Positions 20,188 to 30,121 of a DNA stretch of 64,000 nucleotides are shown in pieces. The position numbers and the translations under genes were made by a program. The notes under the pieces were generated by a model. The model was given only the letters and a program-made list of their open reading frames with translations. It had not been told where the DNA came from and searched no databases. The first letter of the stretch is position 1, and each line of letters opens with the position of its first letter. Origin of the DNA: Burkholderiales bacterium (GTDB lineage Bacteria; Pseudomonadota; Gammaproteobacteria; Burkholderiales; Burkholderiaceae_C); the NCBI GenBank assembly GCA_016191525.1, contig JACPOK010000031.1, positions 1 through 64,000 on the forward strand. Direction: 5' to 3'.

Positions 20188-21621
20188 GTGAACCAGGAAG
20201 TCATGGAACGCCCCCAACTCACCGGGGCGGCGCGCCGCGTGCCGCCCGCCGCGCTGCTAGAGGCCCTGGCCGGGCTGCTGGGCGAGCGCTGCAGCACCAG
20301 CCAGGCGGTGTGTCTGCAGCACGGAAGCGACGAGTCCCATTACGCGCCGGTGCCGCCGGATGCGGTGGTGTGGCCGCTCACAACGCTGGAGGTGGCGCAG
20401 GTGGTGAAGCTGTGCGCGGCCCACAGAACGCCTGTCATCGCTTTCGGTGTGGGCTCGTCGATTGAGGGGCATCTGCTCGCGGTGCAAGGCGGCGTCAGCC
20501 TTGATCTGTCGCGGATGGACAAGGTGCTGGCCGTGCAGCCGGAAGACCTCACCGCCACGGTGCAGGCGGGCGTGACGCGCGAGCAGCTCAACACCGATCT
20601 GGCGCAGACCGGCTTCTTCTTCTCCATCGACCCCGGCGCCAACGCCTCCGTGGGCGGCATGGTCGCGACGGCGGCTTCGGGCACCAACAGTGTCCGCTAC
20701 GGCACGATGCGCGACAACGTGCTGTCGCTGGTGGTGGTCACCGCCGAGGGCAAGGTCATACGAACCGCGCGCCGCGCCAGGAAGACGTCGGCGGGCTATT
20801 GCCTGACGCAGCTGTTCACCGGTTCGGAAGGCACGCTGGGCATCATCACCGAGGTCACGGTGAAGCTGCATCCGCAGCCCGAAGCGGTGGCTGCCGCGGT
20901 GGTGAACTTCCCACAGCTGCAGGGCGCCGTGAAGACGGTGATCGAGGCGGTGCAGATGGGTGTGCCGCTCGCGCGGGCCGAGCTGCTTGATGCGCTGTCC
21001 ATCCGCGCCATCAATGCGCACGACAAGCTGTCGCTGAACCCGGTGCCCACGTTGTTCCTGGAGTTCTGCGGGTCGCAAGCCACGGTCAACGAGCAGGCCG
21101 ATGTAGTGGCGGCGATCGCCGCCTCGCATGGCGGCGGAGATTTTCAGTGGGCACTGCGGCCCGAAGAGCGAAGCCGGCTGTGGACACCGCGCCACCACGC
21201 CTACTTCGCCGCGCTGCAGCTCAAGCCCGGCAGCCGCTCGTTTACCACCGACGCCTGTGTGCCGATGTCGGCGCTGGCCGAGTGCCTGGCCGAGACCCTG
21301 GCCGACATCGAGACCACCGGCCTGCCGGTTCCGGTGTTCGGCCACGTGGGCGACGGCAATTTTCACTGCCTGGTGCTGGTGGACCCCGCCAGGGCGGACG
21401 AAGTCGCCGCCGCCGAAGCCTTCAGCCTGCGGCTGATGCGCCGCGCTATCCGCCACGACGGAACGTGCAGCGGCGAGCACGGCGTGGGCCTGCACAAGAT
21501 GCCGTGGCTGGAGCAGGAACTGGGCGCCGACACGGTGGACGTGATGCGCCGCATCAAGCGCGCGCTGGACCCCGACAACATCCTCAACCCGGGCAAGGTG
21601 GTTTCTTTTTACAGGGAGTAG
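20188..21621 (+). CDS. FAD-binding oxidase (GlcD / D-lactate dehydrogenase-like)
   Basis: FAD PCMH motif DPGANASVGGMVATAASGTNSVRYG; C-terminal HDGTCSGEHGVGLHK...DPDNILNPGKV. Confidence 0.92.
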   Translation: MNQEVMERPQLTGAARRVPPAALLEALAGLLGERCSTSQAVCLQHGSDESHYAPVPPDAVVWPLTTLEVAQVVKLCAAHRTPVIAFGVGSSIEGHLLAVQGGVSLDLSRMDKVLAVQPEDLTATVQAGVTREQLNTDLAQTGFFFSIDPGANASVGGMVATAASGTNSVRYGTMRDNVLSLVVVTAEGKVIRTARRARKTSAGYCLTQLFTGSEGTLGIITEVTVKLHPQPEAVAAAVVNFPQLQGAVKTVIEAVQMGVPLARAELLDALSIRAINAHDKLSLNPVPTLFLEFCGSQATVNEQADVVAAIAASHGGGDFQWALRPEERSRLWTPRHHAYFAALQLKPGSRSFTTDACVPMSALAECLAETLADIETTGLPVPVFGHVGDGNFHCLVLVDPARADEVAAAEAFSLRLMRRAIRHDGTCSGEHGVGLHKMPWLEQELGADTVDVMRRIKRALDPDNILNPGKVVSFYRE

Positions 21622-21623
21622 TC

Positions 21624-22763
21624 ATGAAACGGCGTCAATTCCTCGTGGCGGGCTCGGGCCTGGTGGCCTCCCATGCTTTTTCGGCCGAAACCCCCGGCGT
21701 GAACCGCGGCGAGATCCTCCTGGGGCAAACGGCGGACTTCTCCGCCAGCCGGTCCGTCATCACCAAGGCCTACGCCGAGGGCGCGCACCTGTACTTCGAC
21801 CGGCTCAACAAGCAGGGCGGCATCTATGGGCGCAAGCTGCGGTTGCTGCAGCTTGATGACGCCTACCAGGCGGGCAAGGCGATGGACAACGCCAGGAAGC
21901 TGGTCGAGGGCGAGCAGGTGTTCGCCCTCATGCATTCGGTGGGCACGGCGATCGTGGAAAAGCTCATTCCGTATGTCGAAGCACAAGCGGTGCCGCACCT
22001 GCACCCGCTGACGGGGGCGGACCAGGTTCGCGCGCCGCAGTTGCCCAGCCGCCAGACTTTTTTCCTGCGGGCCAGTTACCGCCGCGAAGTGGAAAAGATG
22101 GTGTTGCAGGTCAAGACGCTGGGCATCTCCAGCATCGCGCTGGTGCACGAGGACGAGCCTTTCGGCCAGGGCATCCGCGCGCTGGTGCAGGAGGCGGTGC
22201 AGGCGCACGGGCTGAAGCTGGCCGCCACCGGCGTGCTGCCGTTCAACAAGCCGGCCGAGGTGGCCCGGGCGGTGGCCGCGGTGGCGCGGGCACAGCCGAC
22301 GGCGGTGATCATGGGCAGCGCCGGCCCCAGCGTGGAGAACTTCATGGCGGCCTATCACCGCCAGGGCGGCCGCGCGCAGTACTACTGCCTGTCGGTCAGC
22401 AATGTGGAGCGGCTGTTCAAGGCCCTGGGCCGCCAGAGCGAGGGCATCGTGGTGAGCCAGGTGATGCCGGCCGCGCAGGCCAGCAACCTGCCCGTGGCCC
22501 GCGACTACCGCCAGGCCGCCGCCGCGGAGGACGCCAGCCCGGGCAGCTTCGGGCTGGAAGGTTTTGTCTCGGCGCGCATCATCGCCGACGCGCTGCAGGC
22601 GGCCGGCCCGGGCCTCACGCGCGAGCGCTTCATCACCGCGCTGGAACGGCCGGCCGTGACCCAGGTGGGCGGCTTCCCCCTCAGCTACCGCGGAGACGTG
22701 CGCAGCGGCTCGCCGTTTGTGGAGCTGGCGATGATAGGCAGCGGCGGCAGGCTGCTGCAATAG
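21624..22763 (+). CDS. Branched-chain-amino-acid-type ABC substrate-binding protein (LivJ-like, orphan)
   Basis: ILLGQTADFSASRSVITKAYAEGAHLYFDRLNKQGGIYGRKLRLLQLDD; no permease or ATPase nearby. Confidence 0.9.
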   Translation: MKRRQFLVAGSGLVASHAFSAETPGVNRGEILLGQTADFSASRSVITKAYAEGAHLYFDRLNKQGGIYGRKLRLLQLDDAYQAGKAMDNARKLVEGEQVFALMHSVGTAIVEKLIPYVEAQAVPHLHPLTGADQVRAPQLPSRQTFFLRASYRREVEKMVLQVKTLGISSIALVHEDEPFGQGIRALVQEAVQAHGLKLAATGVLPFNKPAEVARAVAAVARAQPTAVIMGSAGPSVENFMAAYHRQGGRAQYYCLSVSNVERLFKALGRQSEGIVVSQVMPAAQASNLPVARDYRQAAAAEDASPGSFGLEGFVSARIIADALQAAGPGLTRERFITALERPAVTQVGGFPLSYRGDVRSGSPFVELAMIGSGGRLLQ

Positions 22764-22769
22764 GCCGCG

Positions 22770-23300
22770 TCAGGCCTTCAGCTCAAACACCAGGCAGGTC
22801 GTCGTGGCATGCGCATAAAGCGTGCCGTCGGGCCCGAACAGGCGCGCTTCGGCGGTGGCGAGCTGGCGGCCGCAGTGGATGACCTTGCCTTCGGCGCGCA
22901 CGCGGCTCACGTTCCTGCCGATGGCCTTGACCAGGTTCACGCCCAGTTCGGCCGTGGTGTAGCCGCGGCCCACCGGCATCAGGGTGTGCACGGAGCAGCC
23001 CAGGGCTGAATCGAGCAGCGTGGCGTACCAGCCGCCGTGAATGCCGCCCATGGGGTTCAGGTGCGCCGGGCCGGGGATGCCCTGGAACAGCGCGCGGCCT
23101 TCGCCCACTTCCAGCAGCTGGAAATCCAGTGTCTTTGCTATGGGCGGAAAAGGCAGTTCGCCGCGCAGCATGGCCTGCATCATTTCCATGCCGGTCTTGC
23201 CCGCGACGTGTTCGGGCCGGGCCACGCCGGCTCCCACGCCGGCCTCGATGCGGGCCACCACTTCGCGTTCCTGGGCCAGCCAGGCTTCCAGTTGATTCAT
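22770..23300 (-). CDS. PaaI-like hotdog-fold thioesterase
   Basis: HLNPMGGIHGGWYATLLDSALGCSVHTLMPVGRGYTTAELGVNLVKAI. Confidence 0.9.
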   Translation of the reverse strand: MNQLEAWLAQEREVVARIEAGVGAGVARPEHVAGKTGMEMMQAMLRGELPFPPIAKTLDFQLLEVGEGRALFQGIPGPAHLNPMGGIHGGWYATLLDSALGCSVHTLMPVGRGYTTAELGVNLVKAIGRNVSRVRAEGKVIHCGRQLATAEARLFGPDGTLYAHATTTCLVFELKA

Positions 23301-23342
23301 CTGGGTCACTGCCTTCTCCTTTGGGTCTTTGCAATTAAACAA

Positions 23343-23354
23343 TTGCATATGCAA
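23343..23354. promoter_or_regulatory. Candidate MarR operator
   Basis: Perfect palindrome ttgcatatgcaa flanked by two caattg motifs, in the thioesterase/marR divergent intergenic region. Confidence 0.6.
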
Positions 23355-23377
23355 CAATTGCAGCTACAATAATCGCC

Positions 23378-23833
23378 ATGGACACCGCTGTCAAGCCCCA
23401 GGGCTGCACCAACATCAAGCTGCGCCAGCTGATGCGTCGTGTGGCGCAGCACTACGACGCCGAGGTCGGCAAGACCGGCCTGAAAGGCACGCAGTATTCG
23501 CTGCTCTCGTACGTGTACAAGCTCGGCCCCATCCGCCCCGTGGACCTGGCGCGCGAGATGAAGATCGACCCTTCCACCCTCACGCGCAACCTCAAGCCCA
23601 TGATCGACGCCGGCTGGCTCAGCCTGGATGCCGGTGCCGACGGCCGCAGCCGTCTCGTCAATATTACCGGCGCGGGCCGCGAAAAGCGTCAGGAGGCGCA
23701 GCGCCGCTGGCGCGTGGCGCAGGAGGGCATCAACCAGGTGCTGGGCGCGCACCGCGTGGTCGAGCTGCACGCCCTGCTGGACGACTGCATGAACAGGCTT
23801 TCCCCCATTCCCACCGGAGAAGAAGATGAATAG
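23378..23833 (+). CDS. MarR-family winged-helix regulator
   Basis: VDLAREMKIDPSTLTRNLKPMIDAGWLSLDAGADGRSRLVNITGAGREK. Confidence 0.92.
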   Translation: MDTAVKPQGCTNIKLRQLMRRVAQHYDAEVGKTGLKGTQYSLLSYVYKLGPIRPVDLAREMKIDPSTLTRNLKPMIDAGWLSLDAGADGRSRLVNITGAGREKRQEAQRRWRVAQEGINQVLGAHRVVELHALLDDCMNRLSPIPTGEEDE

Positions 23834-25052
23834 CACGACAACGGGCAAGCCGTCCATGGCGCTGTGGCTGGTGCTGGCCGCGGCCGCCGGCACCTTCGCG
23901 CTGACCATGGGCACGCGCCAGACCATGGGCCTGTTCCTGTCGCCGCTGAACACGGCCACCGGCCTGGGGCTGGGCAGCATCAGCCTGGCCTTCGCCTTCG
24001 GCCAGCTGTGGTGGGGCCTCACGCAGCCGTTCGCCGGCGCGATGGCCGACAAGGTGGGTGCGGGGCGCGTGCTGTTCGCCGGCGCCATCCTGGTGGCGCT
24101 GGGCACCTTCATCACGCCGCTGATGACCACCACCTGGGGCCTCATCCTGGCCATCGGCGTGCTGTCCGCCGGCGGTGCGGGCATGGCCGGCCCGGCCGTG
24201 CTGATGGCCGCCACCACGCGGCTGGTGCCTGCCGATAAGCGCGGCCTGGCCACCGGCGTGGTCAACGCGGGCGGCTCGTTCGGCCAGTTCGTGATGGCGC
24301 CGATCGCCGCCGCGCTGATGGTCGGCGTGGGCTGGGCCAGCGCGATGCAGGTGATGGGCCTGATCGTCCTGCTGTGCCTGCCCGCCGCCTTCCTGCTCAA
24401 GGGCAATTCGCTGCAGGGCGCGCCCGCCGGCCAGAAGGTGGTGGGCACGCGCGAAGCCATCCGCACCGCGCTGCGCAACCCCAGCTACCTGATGCTGGGC
24501 GCGGGCTTTTTCGTCTGCGGCTTCCACGTGGCGTTTCTCGCCACGCACCTGCCGGGCGTGATCGCCTCCTGCGGCCTGCCCACGCAATGGGCCGGCTGGT
24601 CGCTGGCGATGATCGGCCTGTTCAACATCATCGGCAGTGTCGCCATGGGCTGGGCCGTGGGCCGCTGGCGCATGAAGTCGCTGCTGTCGCTGGTGTACGC
24701 GTCTCGCGCGATAGCCGTGATCATTTTCCTGATGGCACCCAAGACCGGGCCGGTGATGCTGGTGTTCGCAGCGGTGATGGGCCTCACTTTCCTTTCCACC
24801 GTGCCGCCCACGGCGGGCCTGGTGGCCAAGTTCTTCGGCCCGGCCAACATGGCCACGCTGTTCGGCATCGTCATGCTCACCCACCAGATGGGCGGCTTCC
24901 TGGGCGCGTGGCTGGGCGGCAAGGTGTTTGAAGCGACGGGCAACTACGACTGGATCTGGTACATCGACATCGTGCTGGCCGTCGGCGCGGCGCTGATCCA
25001 TTTGCCGATCAACGAAGCGCGGCCCGTGCGCGCGGTGCCGGCGGCCGCGTGA
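23826..25052 (+). CDS. MFS transporter
   Basis: 12-TM-like hydrophobic protein with ADKVGAGRVLFAGAILVALG; overlaps marR. Confidence 0.92.
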   Translation: MNSTTTGKPSMALWLVLAAAAGTFALTMGTRQTMGLFLSPLNTATGLGLGSISLAFAFGQLWWGLTQPFAGAMADKVGAGRVLFAGAILVALGTFITPLMTTTWGLILAIGVLSAGGAGMAGPAVLMAATTRLVPADKRGLATGVVNAGGSFGQFVMAPIAAALMVGVGWASAMQVMGLIVLLCLPAAFLLKGNSLQGAPAGQKVVGTREAIRTALRNPSYLMLGAGFFVCGFHVAFLATHLPGVIASCGLPTQWAGWSLAMIGLFNIIGSVAMGWAVGRWRMKSLLSLVYASRAIAVIIFLMAPKTGPVMLVFAAVMGLTFLSTVPPTAGLVAKFFGPANMATLFGIVMLTHQMGGFLGAWLGGKVFEATGNYDWIWYIDIVLAVGAALIHLPINEARPVRAVPAAA

Positions 25053-26440
25053 GCGAGATCGACGCCCGCACCCGGGCGCTGCTGGAGGCGCCCATCGCGC
25101 CCACGCTGCTGCGCCTGGCCGTACCCAACATGGCGGTGATGCTGGCGCAGGCCTCGGCCGGCATGATCGAGACCTGGTTCGTCGGCAAGCTGGGAGTTGA
25201 CGCGCTGGCCGGCATGGCGCTGGTGTTCCCGGTGGTGATGCTGATGCAGATGATGTCGGCCGGCGCCATGGGCGGCGGCATTGCTTCTTCCATCGCGCGG
25301 GCGCTGGGCGCGCGCAGGCGCGATGACGCCAATGCACTGGTCGTGCATGCCATCGCGCTGGCCCTGTTGTTCGGCGTGGCCTTCAGCGCGGCCCTGATGC
25401 TGTGGGGCCCGGCGCTCTACCGCCGGATGGGTGGCACCGGCGCCTCGCTGGAAGCGGCACTGGTGTATTCCAACTGCGTGTTCGCCGGCGCCGTTCTGGT
25501 GTGGCTGGCCAATTCGCTGGCCGCCGCAGTGCGCGGCACGGGCAACATGAACGTGCCGGCCATCGTCAACATCGCCGGGCTGGCGGTGCTGATCCCGCTG
25601 TCGCCGCTGCTGATCTTTGGCTGGGGCCCGGTGCCCGCGCTGGGCATCGCGGGCGGCGCGCTGGCGCTGCTGGTCTATTACGCCGGCAGCTGCGCGGCCA
25701 TGGCCTGGTACCTGTGGTCGCCGCGCAGCCTGCTGCGCCCTTCGTTCCTGCACCTGAAGTTCCGGCGCGAACTGTTCATGGACATCCTGCGCGTGGGCGT
25801 GGTGGCGGCCATCTCCACCATCGCCACCAATGTCTGCATCGCCATCACCACCGCACTGGCCGGCTCCTTCGGGCCGGAGGCCATCGCCGGCTACGGCACG
25901 GCGGCTCGGCTTGAATACCTGCTGGTGCCGCTGGTGTTCGGCCTGGGCGGGCCGATGGTGGCCATGGTCGGCACCTGCATAGGCGCGGGCCAGCGCGAAC
26001 GCGCGCTGCGCGTCACCTGGACGGGCGCCATCATCGCGGCGGTGCTTACCGAAGCCATCGGACTGGCGGCGGCGGTCTTTCCCGAAGTCTGGCTGCGCCT
26101 GTTCGGCAGCGACCCGGCGATGATCGACGCTGGCACGCGCTACCTGCATGCGGTGGGCCCGGCCTATGGCTTCTTCGGCCTGGGCCTGGCGCTGTACTTC
26201 GCGTCGCAGGGCGCAGGGCGGCTGTTTTGGCCGGTGATGGGCAACGTGGCCCGGCTGGCCGCCGGCGGCCTGGGCGGCTGGTGGGCGCTGCAGCTGGGCG
26301 GCGGGCTGCTGGCCATCTTCGCCGCGCAGGGCGTGGCACTGGTGCTCTATGGCCTGGTCAATGCCGCGGCGGTGGCGGGCGGCGCCTGGTTCGGGCGCAT
26401 CGGCTGGCCGCGCGGGCCCTCGGCCTGGCGCACTGCCTGA
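25049..26440 (+). CDS. MATE-family efflux transporter
   Basis: PTLLRLAVPNMAVMLAQASAGMIETWFVGKLGVDALAGMALVFPVVMLMQMMSAGAMGGG. Confidence 0.93.
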   Translation: MSEIDARTRALLEAPIAPTLLRLAVPNMAVMLAQASAGMIETWFVGKLGVDALAGMALVFPVVMLMQMMSAGAMGGGIASSIARALGARRRDDANALVVHAIALALLFGVAFSAALMLWGPALYRRMGGTGASLEAALVYSNCVFAGAVLVWLANSLAAAVRGTGNMNVPAIVNIAGLAVLIPLSPLLIFGWGPVPALGIAGGALALLVYYAGSCAAMAWYLWSPRSLLRPSFLHLKFRRELFMDILRVGVVAAISTIATNVCIAITTALAGSFGPEAIAGYGTAARLEYLLVPLVFGLGGPMVAMVGTCIGAGQRERALRVTWTGAIIAAVLTEAIGLAAAVFPEVWLRLFGSDPAMIDAGTRYLHAVGPAYGFFGLGLALYFASQGAGRLFWPVMGNVARLAAGGLGGWWALQLGGGLLAIFAAQGVALVLYGLVNAAAVAGGAWFGRIGWPRGPSAWRTA

Positions 26441-26462
26441 GCCTGTTTCTCCGGAGGAAAAA

Positions 26463-26515
26463 CGGCTGCAAGGCGCATGCAGCCTGCGTAGGCAGCTATT
26501 GATTTAGTAGCAAAC
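26463..26515 (+). repeat. Interspersed palindromic repeat, copy A
   Basis: gcgcatgcagcctgcgtaggcagctattgatttagtagcaaa; strongly similar to copy B. Confidence 0.65.
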
Positions 26516-26537
26516 CCATTGCGTCTAGACTGGACCC

Positions 26538-26756
26538 ATGAAGATGACCAGGAAGTCCCGGTTCGTCTGGATGTCCATCCTGGCCGCCGCGGCGAGCATC
26601 GCGATATGGGTGGCGGTGCTTGGGCTGCAGATCGTGCAGATGCTGTTCGGCGATTCAGCCCTCAGCCGCTGGCTGGTGTGGGTGCTGATCATTGCCTCGC
26701 CGCTATGCCTGCTGTTTTTGCTGCACCGCCATGCTGCTGCAGGTAAAGGGGACTAG
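26538..26756 (+). CDS. Small membrane protein (72 aa)
   Basis: Two predicted TM segments; ATG with upstream AG-rich region; no family recognised. Confidence 0.5.
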   Translation: MKMTRKSRFVWMSILAAAASIAIWVAVLGLQIVQMLFGDSALSRWLVWVLIIASPLCLLFLLHRHAAAGKGD

Positions 26757-26815
26757 ATTTGCCCAGCAGTTCCGGCTTACATTTGTAACTTGTTCATACC
26801 CGCCAGGGAGACAAC

Positions 26816-28156
26816 ATGGAACAGCAGGAAAGGCAGCAAATCCAGGCCGTCGTGCACAAGATGCTCGCAGCGATGGTCCAGTTGAAGGGGTCGGACCTGT
26901 TCCTCACGGCCGGCTTCCCGCCCGCGATCAAGCTCAACGGAAAACTGACCAAGCTGAACGAGACGGTGCTGACGGCGGAGCAGACGGGCAAGATGGCGCG
27001 CGCCATTGCGTCCGAGAAGCAGTGGCAGGGTTACATCGACACCAAGGGCCAGAATTTCGCGATTGCGGTGGAGGGCACCGGCCGTTTCCGCATCAATGTC
27101 TTCACGCAGCAGCAGCGCTGCGGCATGGTGATCCGCGTGATCACCACCGAAATCCCCGATTTCGACCAGATGAAGCTGCCCCCCATCCTGAAGACGATCG
27201 TGCAGGAAAAGCGGGGACTGATTCTTTTGGTGGGCGGCACCGGCTCGGGCAAGTCCACAACGCTGGCGGCGATGCTGGGGGTGCGCAACAAGGAAACGCA
27301 CGGCCACATCATCACGATCGAGGACCCGGTCGAATACGTGCACCCGCACGGCAACTGCATCGTCACGCACCGTGAAGTCGGCATCGACACGGTGGGCTGG
27401 TTCGACGCACTCAAGGACACGCTGCGCCAGGCGCCCGACGTGATCCTGATCGGCGAGATCCGCGACCACGAAACCATGGAATACGCGCTCAACTTCGCCG
27501 AGACCGGCCATCTGTGCATGGCCACGCTGCACGCGAACAGCGCCAACCAGGCCATCGACCGCATCGTCAATTTCTTCCCCATCGAAAAGCACGAGCAGGT
27601 GCGCAACGACCTGGCGCTGAACATGCGCGCCATCATTTCGCAGCGGCTGGTCCGCAAGATTTCGGGTGGCCGCGCCGCCGCCATCGAGATCCTGCTGAGC
27701 ACTTCGACCTCGCGCGACGCGATCGCCAAGGGAGAAGTCGGCCAGTTGAAGGAGATCATGAAGAAGTCGGTCGAACTGGGCATGAAGACCTTCGACCAGT
27801 GCCTGTACGAGCTGTACGACGCGGGCGACATTTCGCTGCAGGAACTGCAGGTCAATTCGGACGCCAAGAGCGAGCTGATCCTGCGGCTGAAGCTGAACAG
27901 CAAACGCTTTATTCGCGAAGAATTGCCCGGCGGTGGAGGCGGCGACACGGGCGGGCTGTCGCTGCAGGTCGAGGCGGAACCCGAGGAGGAAGAATCAACG
28001 GGTCCGCTCATCGTGAACATCAAGAGGCCGGAGCCGGCGAAACCTGTCGCGCCGATAACAGTGAAGCCCCCGGCGGCGCCCGCGCCCCCCGCCGGGCCGC
28101 AATCGTTGGAGCTGTCGCTGGAGGAAAAGCCCGTACCGCCGCCGCCCAAGGCCTGA
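26816..28156 (+). CDS. PilT/PilU-family type IV pilus retraction ATPase, PilU-like, with Pro-rich C-terminal tail
   Basis: Walker A GGTGSGKSTT, DVILIGEIRDHETMEYALNFAETGHLCMATLHANSANQAIDRI. Confidence 0.93.
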   Translation: MEQQERQQIQAVVHKMLAAMVQLKGSDLFLTAGFPPAIKLNGKLTKLNETVLTAEQTGKMARAIASEKQWQGYIDTKGQNFAIAVEGTGRFRINVFTQQQRCGMVIRVITTEIPDFDQMKLPPILKTIVQEKRGLILLVGGTGSGKSTTLAAMLGVRNKETHGHIITIEDPVEYVHPHGNCIVTHREVGIDTVGWFDALKDTLRQAPDVILIGEIRDHETMEYALNFAETGHLCMATLHANSANQAIDRIVNFFPIEKHEQVRNDLALNMRAIISQRLVRKISGGRAAAIEILLSTSTSRDAIAKGEVGQLKEIMKKSVELGMKTFDQCLYELYDAGDISLQELQVNSDAKSELILRLKLNSKRFIREELPGGGGGDTGGLSLQVEAEPEEEESTGPLIVNIKRPEPAKPVAPITVKPPAAPAPPAGPQSLELSLEEKPVPPPPKA

Positions 28157-28178
28157 ATGTCATCACCGCGGAGGATGC

Positions 28179-28685
28179 ATGAACGAGTTTGACAACATCG
28201 ACGACCACTTTGCCAGCTATGCCAGGCTGTTGACGGAAGATGCGGCAGCCCGGTTCGGGGCGTTGCGCAAGTCTTCTTTTTTCGAGCCGGTTCCGGATGA
28301 ATGGCTGCAGCGCATCTCGGCGATGGCGCAGATCAGGACCTTTCGCGCCGATGTCAGCATCACGTCGCAGGACGACGACATGAAGGCCTTCTATGTGATC
28401 CTGTATGGCGCGGCCGAGGCATTTCGCAACGGCAAGCTGGTCGGCACCATCGAAACCGGCGACTGCTTCGGGGAGGGAATTTTCTTTACCGACGGCACCA
28501 TCACCACGTCCGCGACGGTGATTGCCGATGACAAGATCGTTGCCGCCGAATTCAGCAAGACCGTGATCGAAGCGCTGCAGGCAGACCCCCATGCGATGGT
28601 CAGCATGGACAAGGCGCTGCTGCTGGCGCTGTTCAAGAAACTCAAGGGCGCCAACCAGAAGATCGAGCGGCTGATGCTGGGGTAG
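28179..28685 (+). CDS. Cyclic nucleotide-binding (Crp-like effector) domain protein
   Basis: FYVILYGAAEAFRNGKLVGTIETGDCFGEGIFFTDG cNMP-binding fold; no HTH seen. Confidence 0.85.
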   Translation: MNEFDNIDDHFASYARLLTEDAAARFGALRKSSFFEPVPDEWLQRISAMAQIRTFRADVSITSQDDDMKAFYVILYGAAEAFRNGKLVGTIETGDCFGEGIFFTDGTITTSATVIADDKIVAAEFSKTVIEALQADPHAMVSMDKALLLALFKKLKGANQKIERLMLG

Positions 28686-28769
28686 GTGCCCATCGGAAAG
28701 CGCCGCCGCTGCAAGTCAGCCTTATGATGGACAGATTTTCTGCCCACCCAGCCCTTTGAAAGTTGATTG

Positions 28770-30110
28770 ATGTTCGGACGAAGCCGGTTGGCGATAGGCG
28801 TTGGCGCGGGCCTGACGATCGGCTTTCTGGCGCTGATCGTGATCGTGGGCGCCACCATCTGGCTGGTGGAACGCGGCAACAGCCTGTTTGAGCAATCGGC
28901 CTTGCAGCGCTCCATCCGCATCGTCGCAGTGGATCTGCGCGATCATTTGCGCACCGCGGAGTCGAGCCAGCGCGGATTTCTCCTGACCGGCAACCAGATC
29001 TATCTGGCCCCTTACGACACGGCCAAGACGCGCGCGCGGCAGGAGCTGGAGGACCTGGGCCGGATGATTGCGCCCGATGCCCCGAACCGGGCGATGCTGC
29101 CCCGGTTGTCGGAAGCGTTGGGCGAAAAAATCGCCGAGATGGACAACAGCATTGCGCTGAAAAATGCCGGCCGCGATGCCGACGCCATGGCGTTGGTCCA
29201 GAGCAATCGCGGCAAGACGCTGATGGATGAAATCAATGTTTTTCTCTATGGCGCGCTATTGACCGCCGACGAGAGCGGCACGCAGAGCAGCGCAGAGCAG
29301 CAACGCAATGCATCGCTGCTGCGCTGGATATCGGCGGGCGCCGCCGTGGTCATCGTCCTGGTGGTGTTTGTGGTGGTGTTTACTGTCTATCGCAACGGGC
29401 AGGATCTGAAACTGGCGCGCGACGAAGTGCAGGCAATCAATCTGACGCTGGAAGAACGTGTGAAGACCCGCACGGCCGATCTGGCCATGGCGCGGGAACG
29501 CGCGGAAGTCCTGCTGGCCGAGGTCAATCACCGCGTGGCCAACAGCCTGCAGCTGGTGGCGGTGCTGGTGGGGATGCAAATGCGTTCCGTCACCGATACG
29601 GCGGCCAAGGAGGCCTTGCGCGAAACGCAATCGCGGATCAGTGCAATCTCGCTGATCCACAAGAGCCTTTATACGTCCGGCGATGTGACAAACGTGGCGC
29701 TGAACGACTATCTGGGCGCGATGCTGGGCAATCTGGAAACGGCGATGAGGAAGGACGGCCACACGGCAATCCTGAAATGCTATCTGGAGCCTATTTCGCT
29801 AGGCCCTGACGCCAGCGTCAGCCTGGGCGTGGCCGTACAGGAGCTGGTCACCAACGCCTTCAAATATGCCTATCCCGACGAAAAGCCCGGCGAGGTGCGG
29901 GTGCGGCTGAAGCGATTGGACGACGGCAAGGCCGAACTGACGGTCGAGGATGATGGCGTGGGGATGGCGCCGAACGCCACGCATGCGGGCACGGGGCTGG
30001 GCAGCAAGATCATCCATACGATGGCGTCGGCGCTGAAGACGCATGTGGAATATATCAACCGCGCGCCGGGTACGTTGGCACGGCTGGTGCTGACGACGGC
30101 GATTGCGTAA
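28770..30110 (+). CDS. CHASE3-domain HWE/HisKA_2-type sensor histidine kinase
   Basis: CHASE3-like TAESSQRGFLLTGNQIYLAPYDTAK; EVNHRVANSLQLVAVLVGMQ H-box; HATPase. Confidence 0.88.
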   Translation: MFGRSRLAIGVGAGLTIGFLALIVIVGATIWLVERGNSLFEQSALQRSIRIVAVDLRDHLRTAESSQRGFLLTGNQIYLAPYDTAKTRARQELEDLGRMIAPDAPNRAMLPRLSEALGEKIAEMDNSIALKNAGRDADAMALVQSNRGKTLMDEINVFLYGALLTADESGTQSSAEQQRNASLLRWISAGAAVVIVLVVFVVVFTVYRNGQDLKLARDEVQAINLTLEERVKTRTADLAMARERAEVLLAEVNHRVANSLQLVAVLVGMQMRSVTDTAAKEALRETQSRISAISLIHKSLYTSGDVTNVALNDYLGAMLGNLETAMRKDGHTAILKCYLEPISLGPDASVSLGVAVQELVTNAFKYAYPDEKPGEVRVRLKRLDDGKAELTVEDDGVGMAPNATHAGTGLGSKIIHTMASALKTHVEYINRAPGTLARLVLTTAIA

Positions 30111-30121
30111 TGGGATCTGCG

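Noticed and set aside
23730-25337. 535-aa minus-strand ORF opposite the MFS gene
   Set aside because: Antisense artefact rich in His/Arg/Gln.
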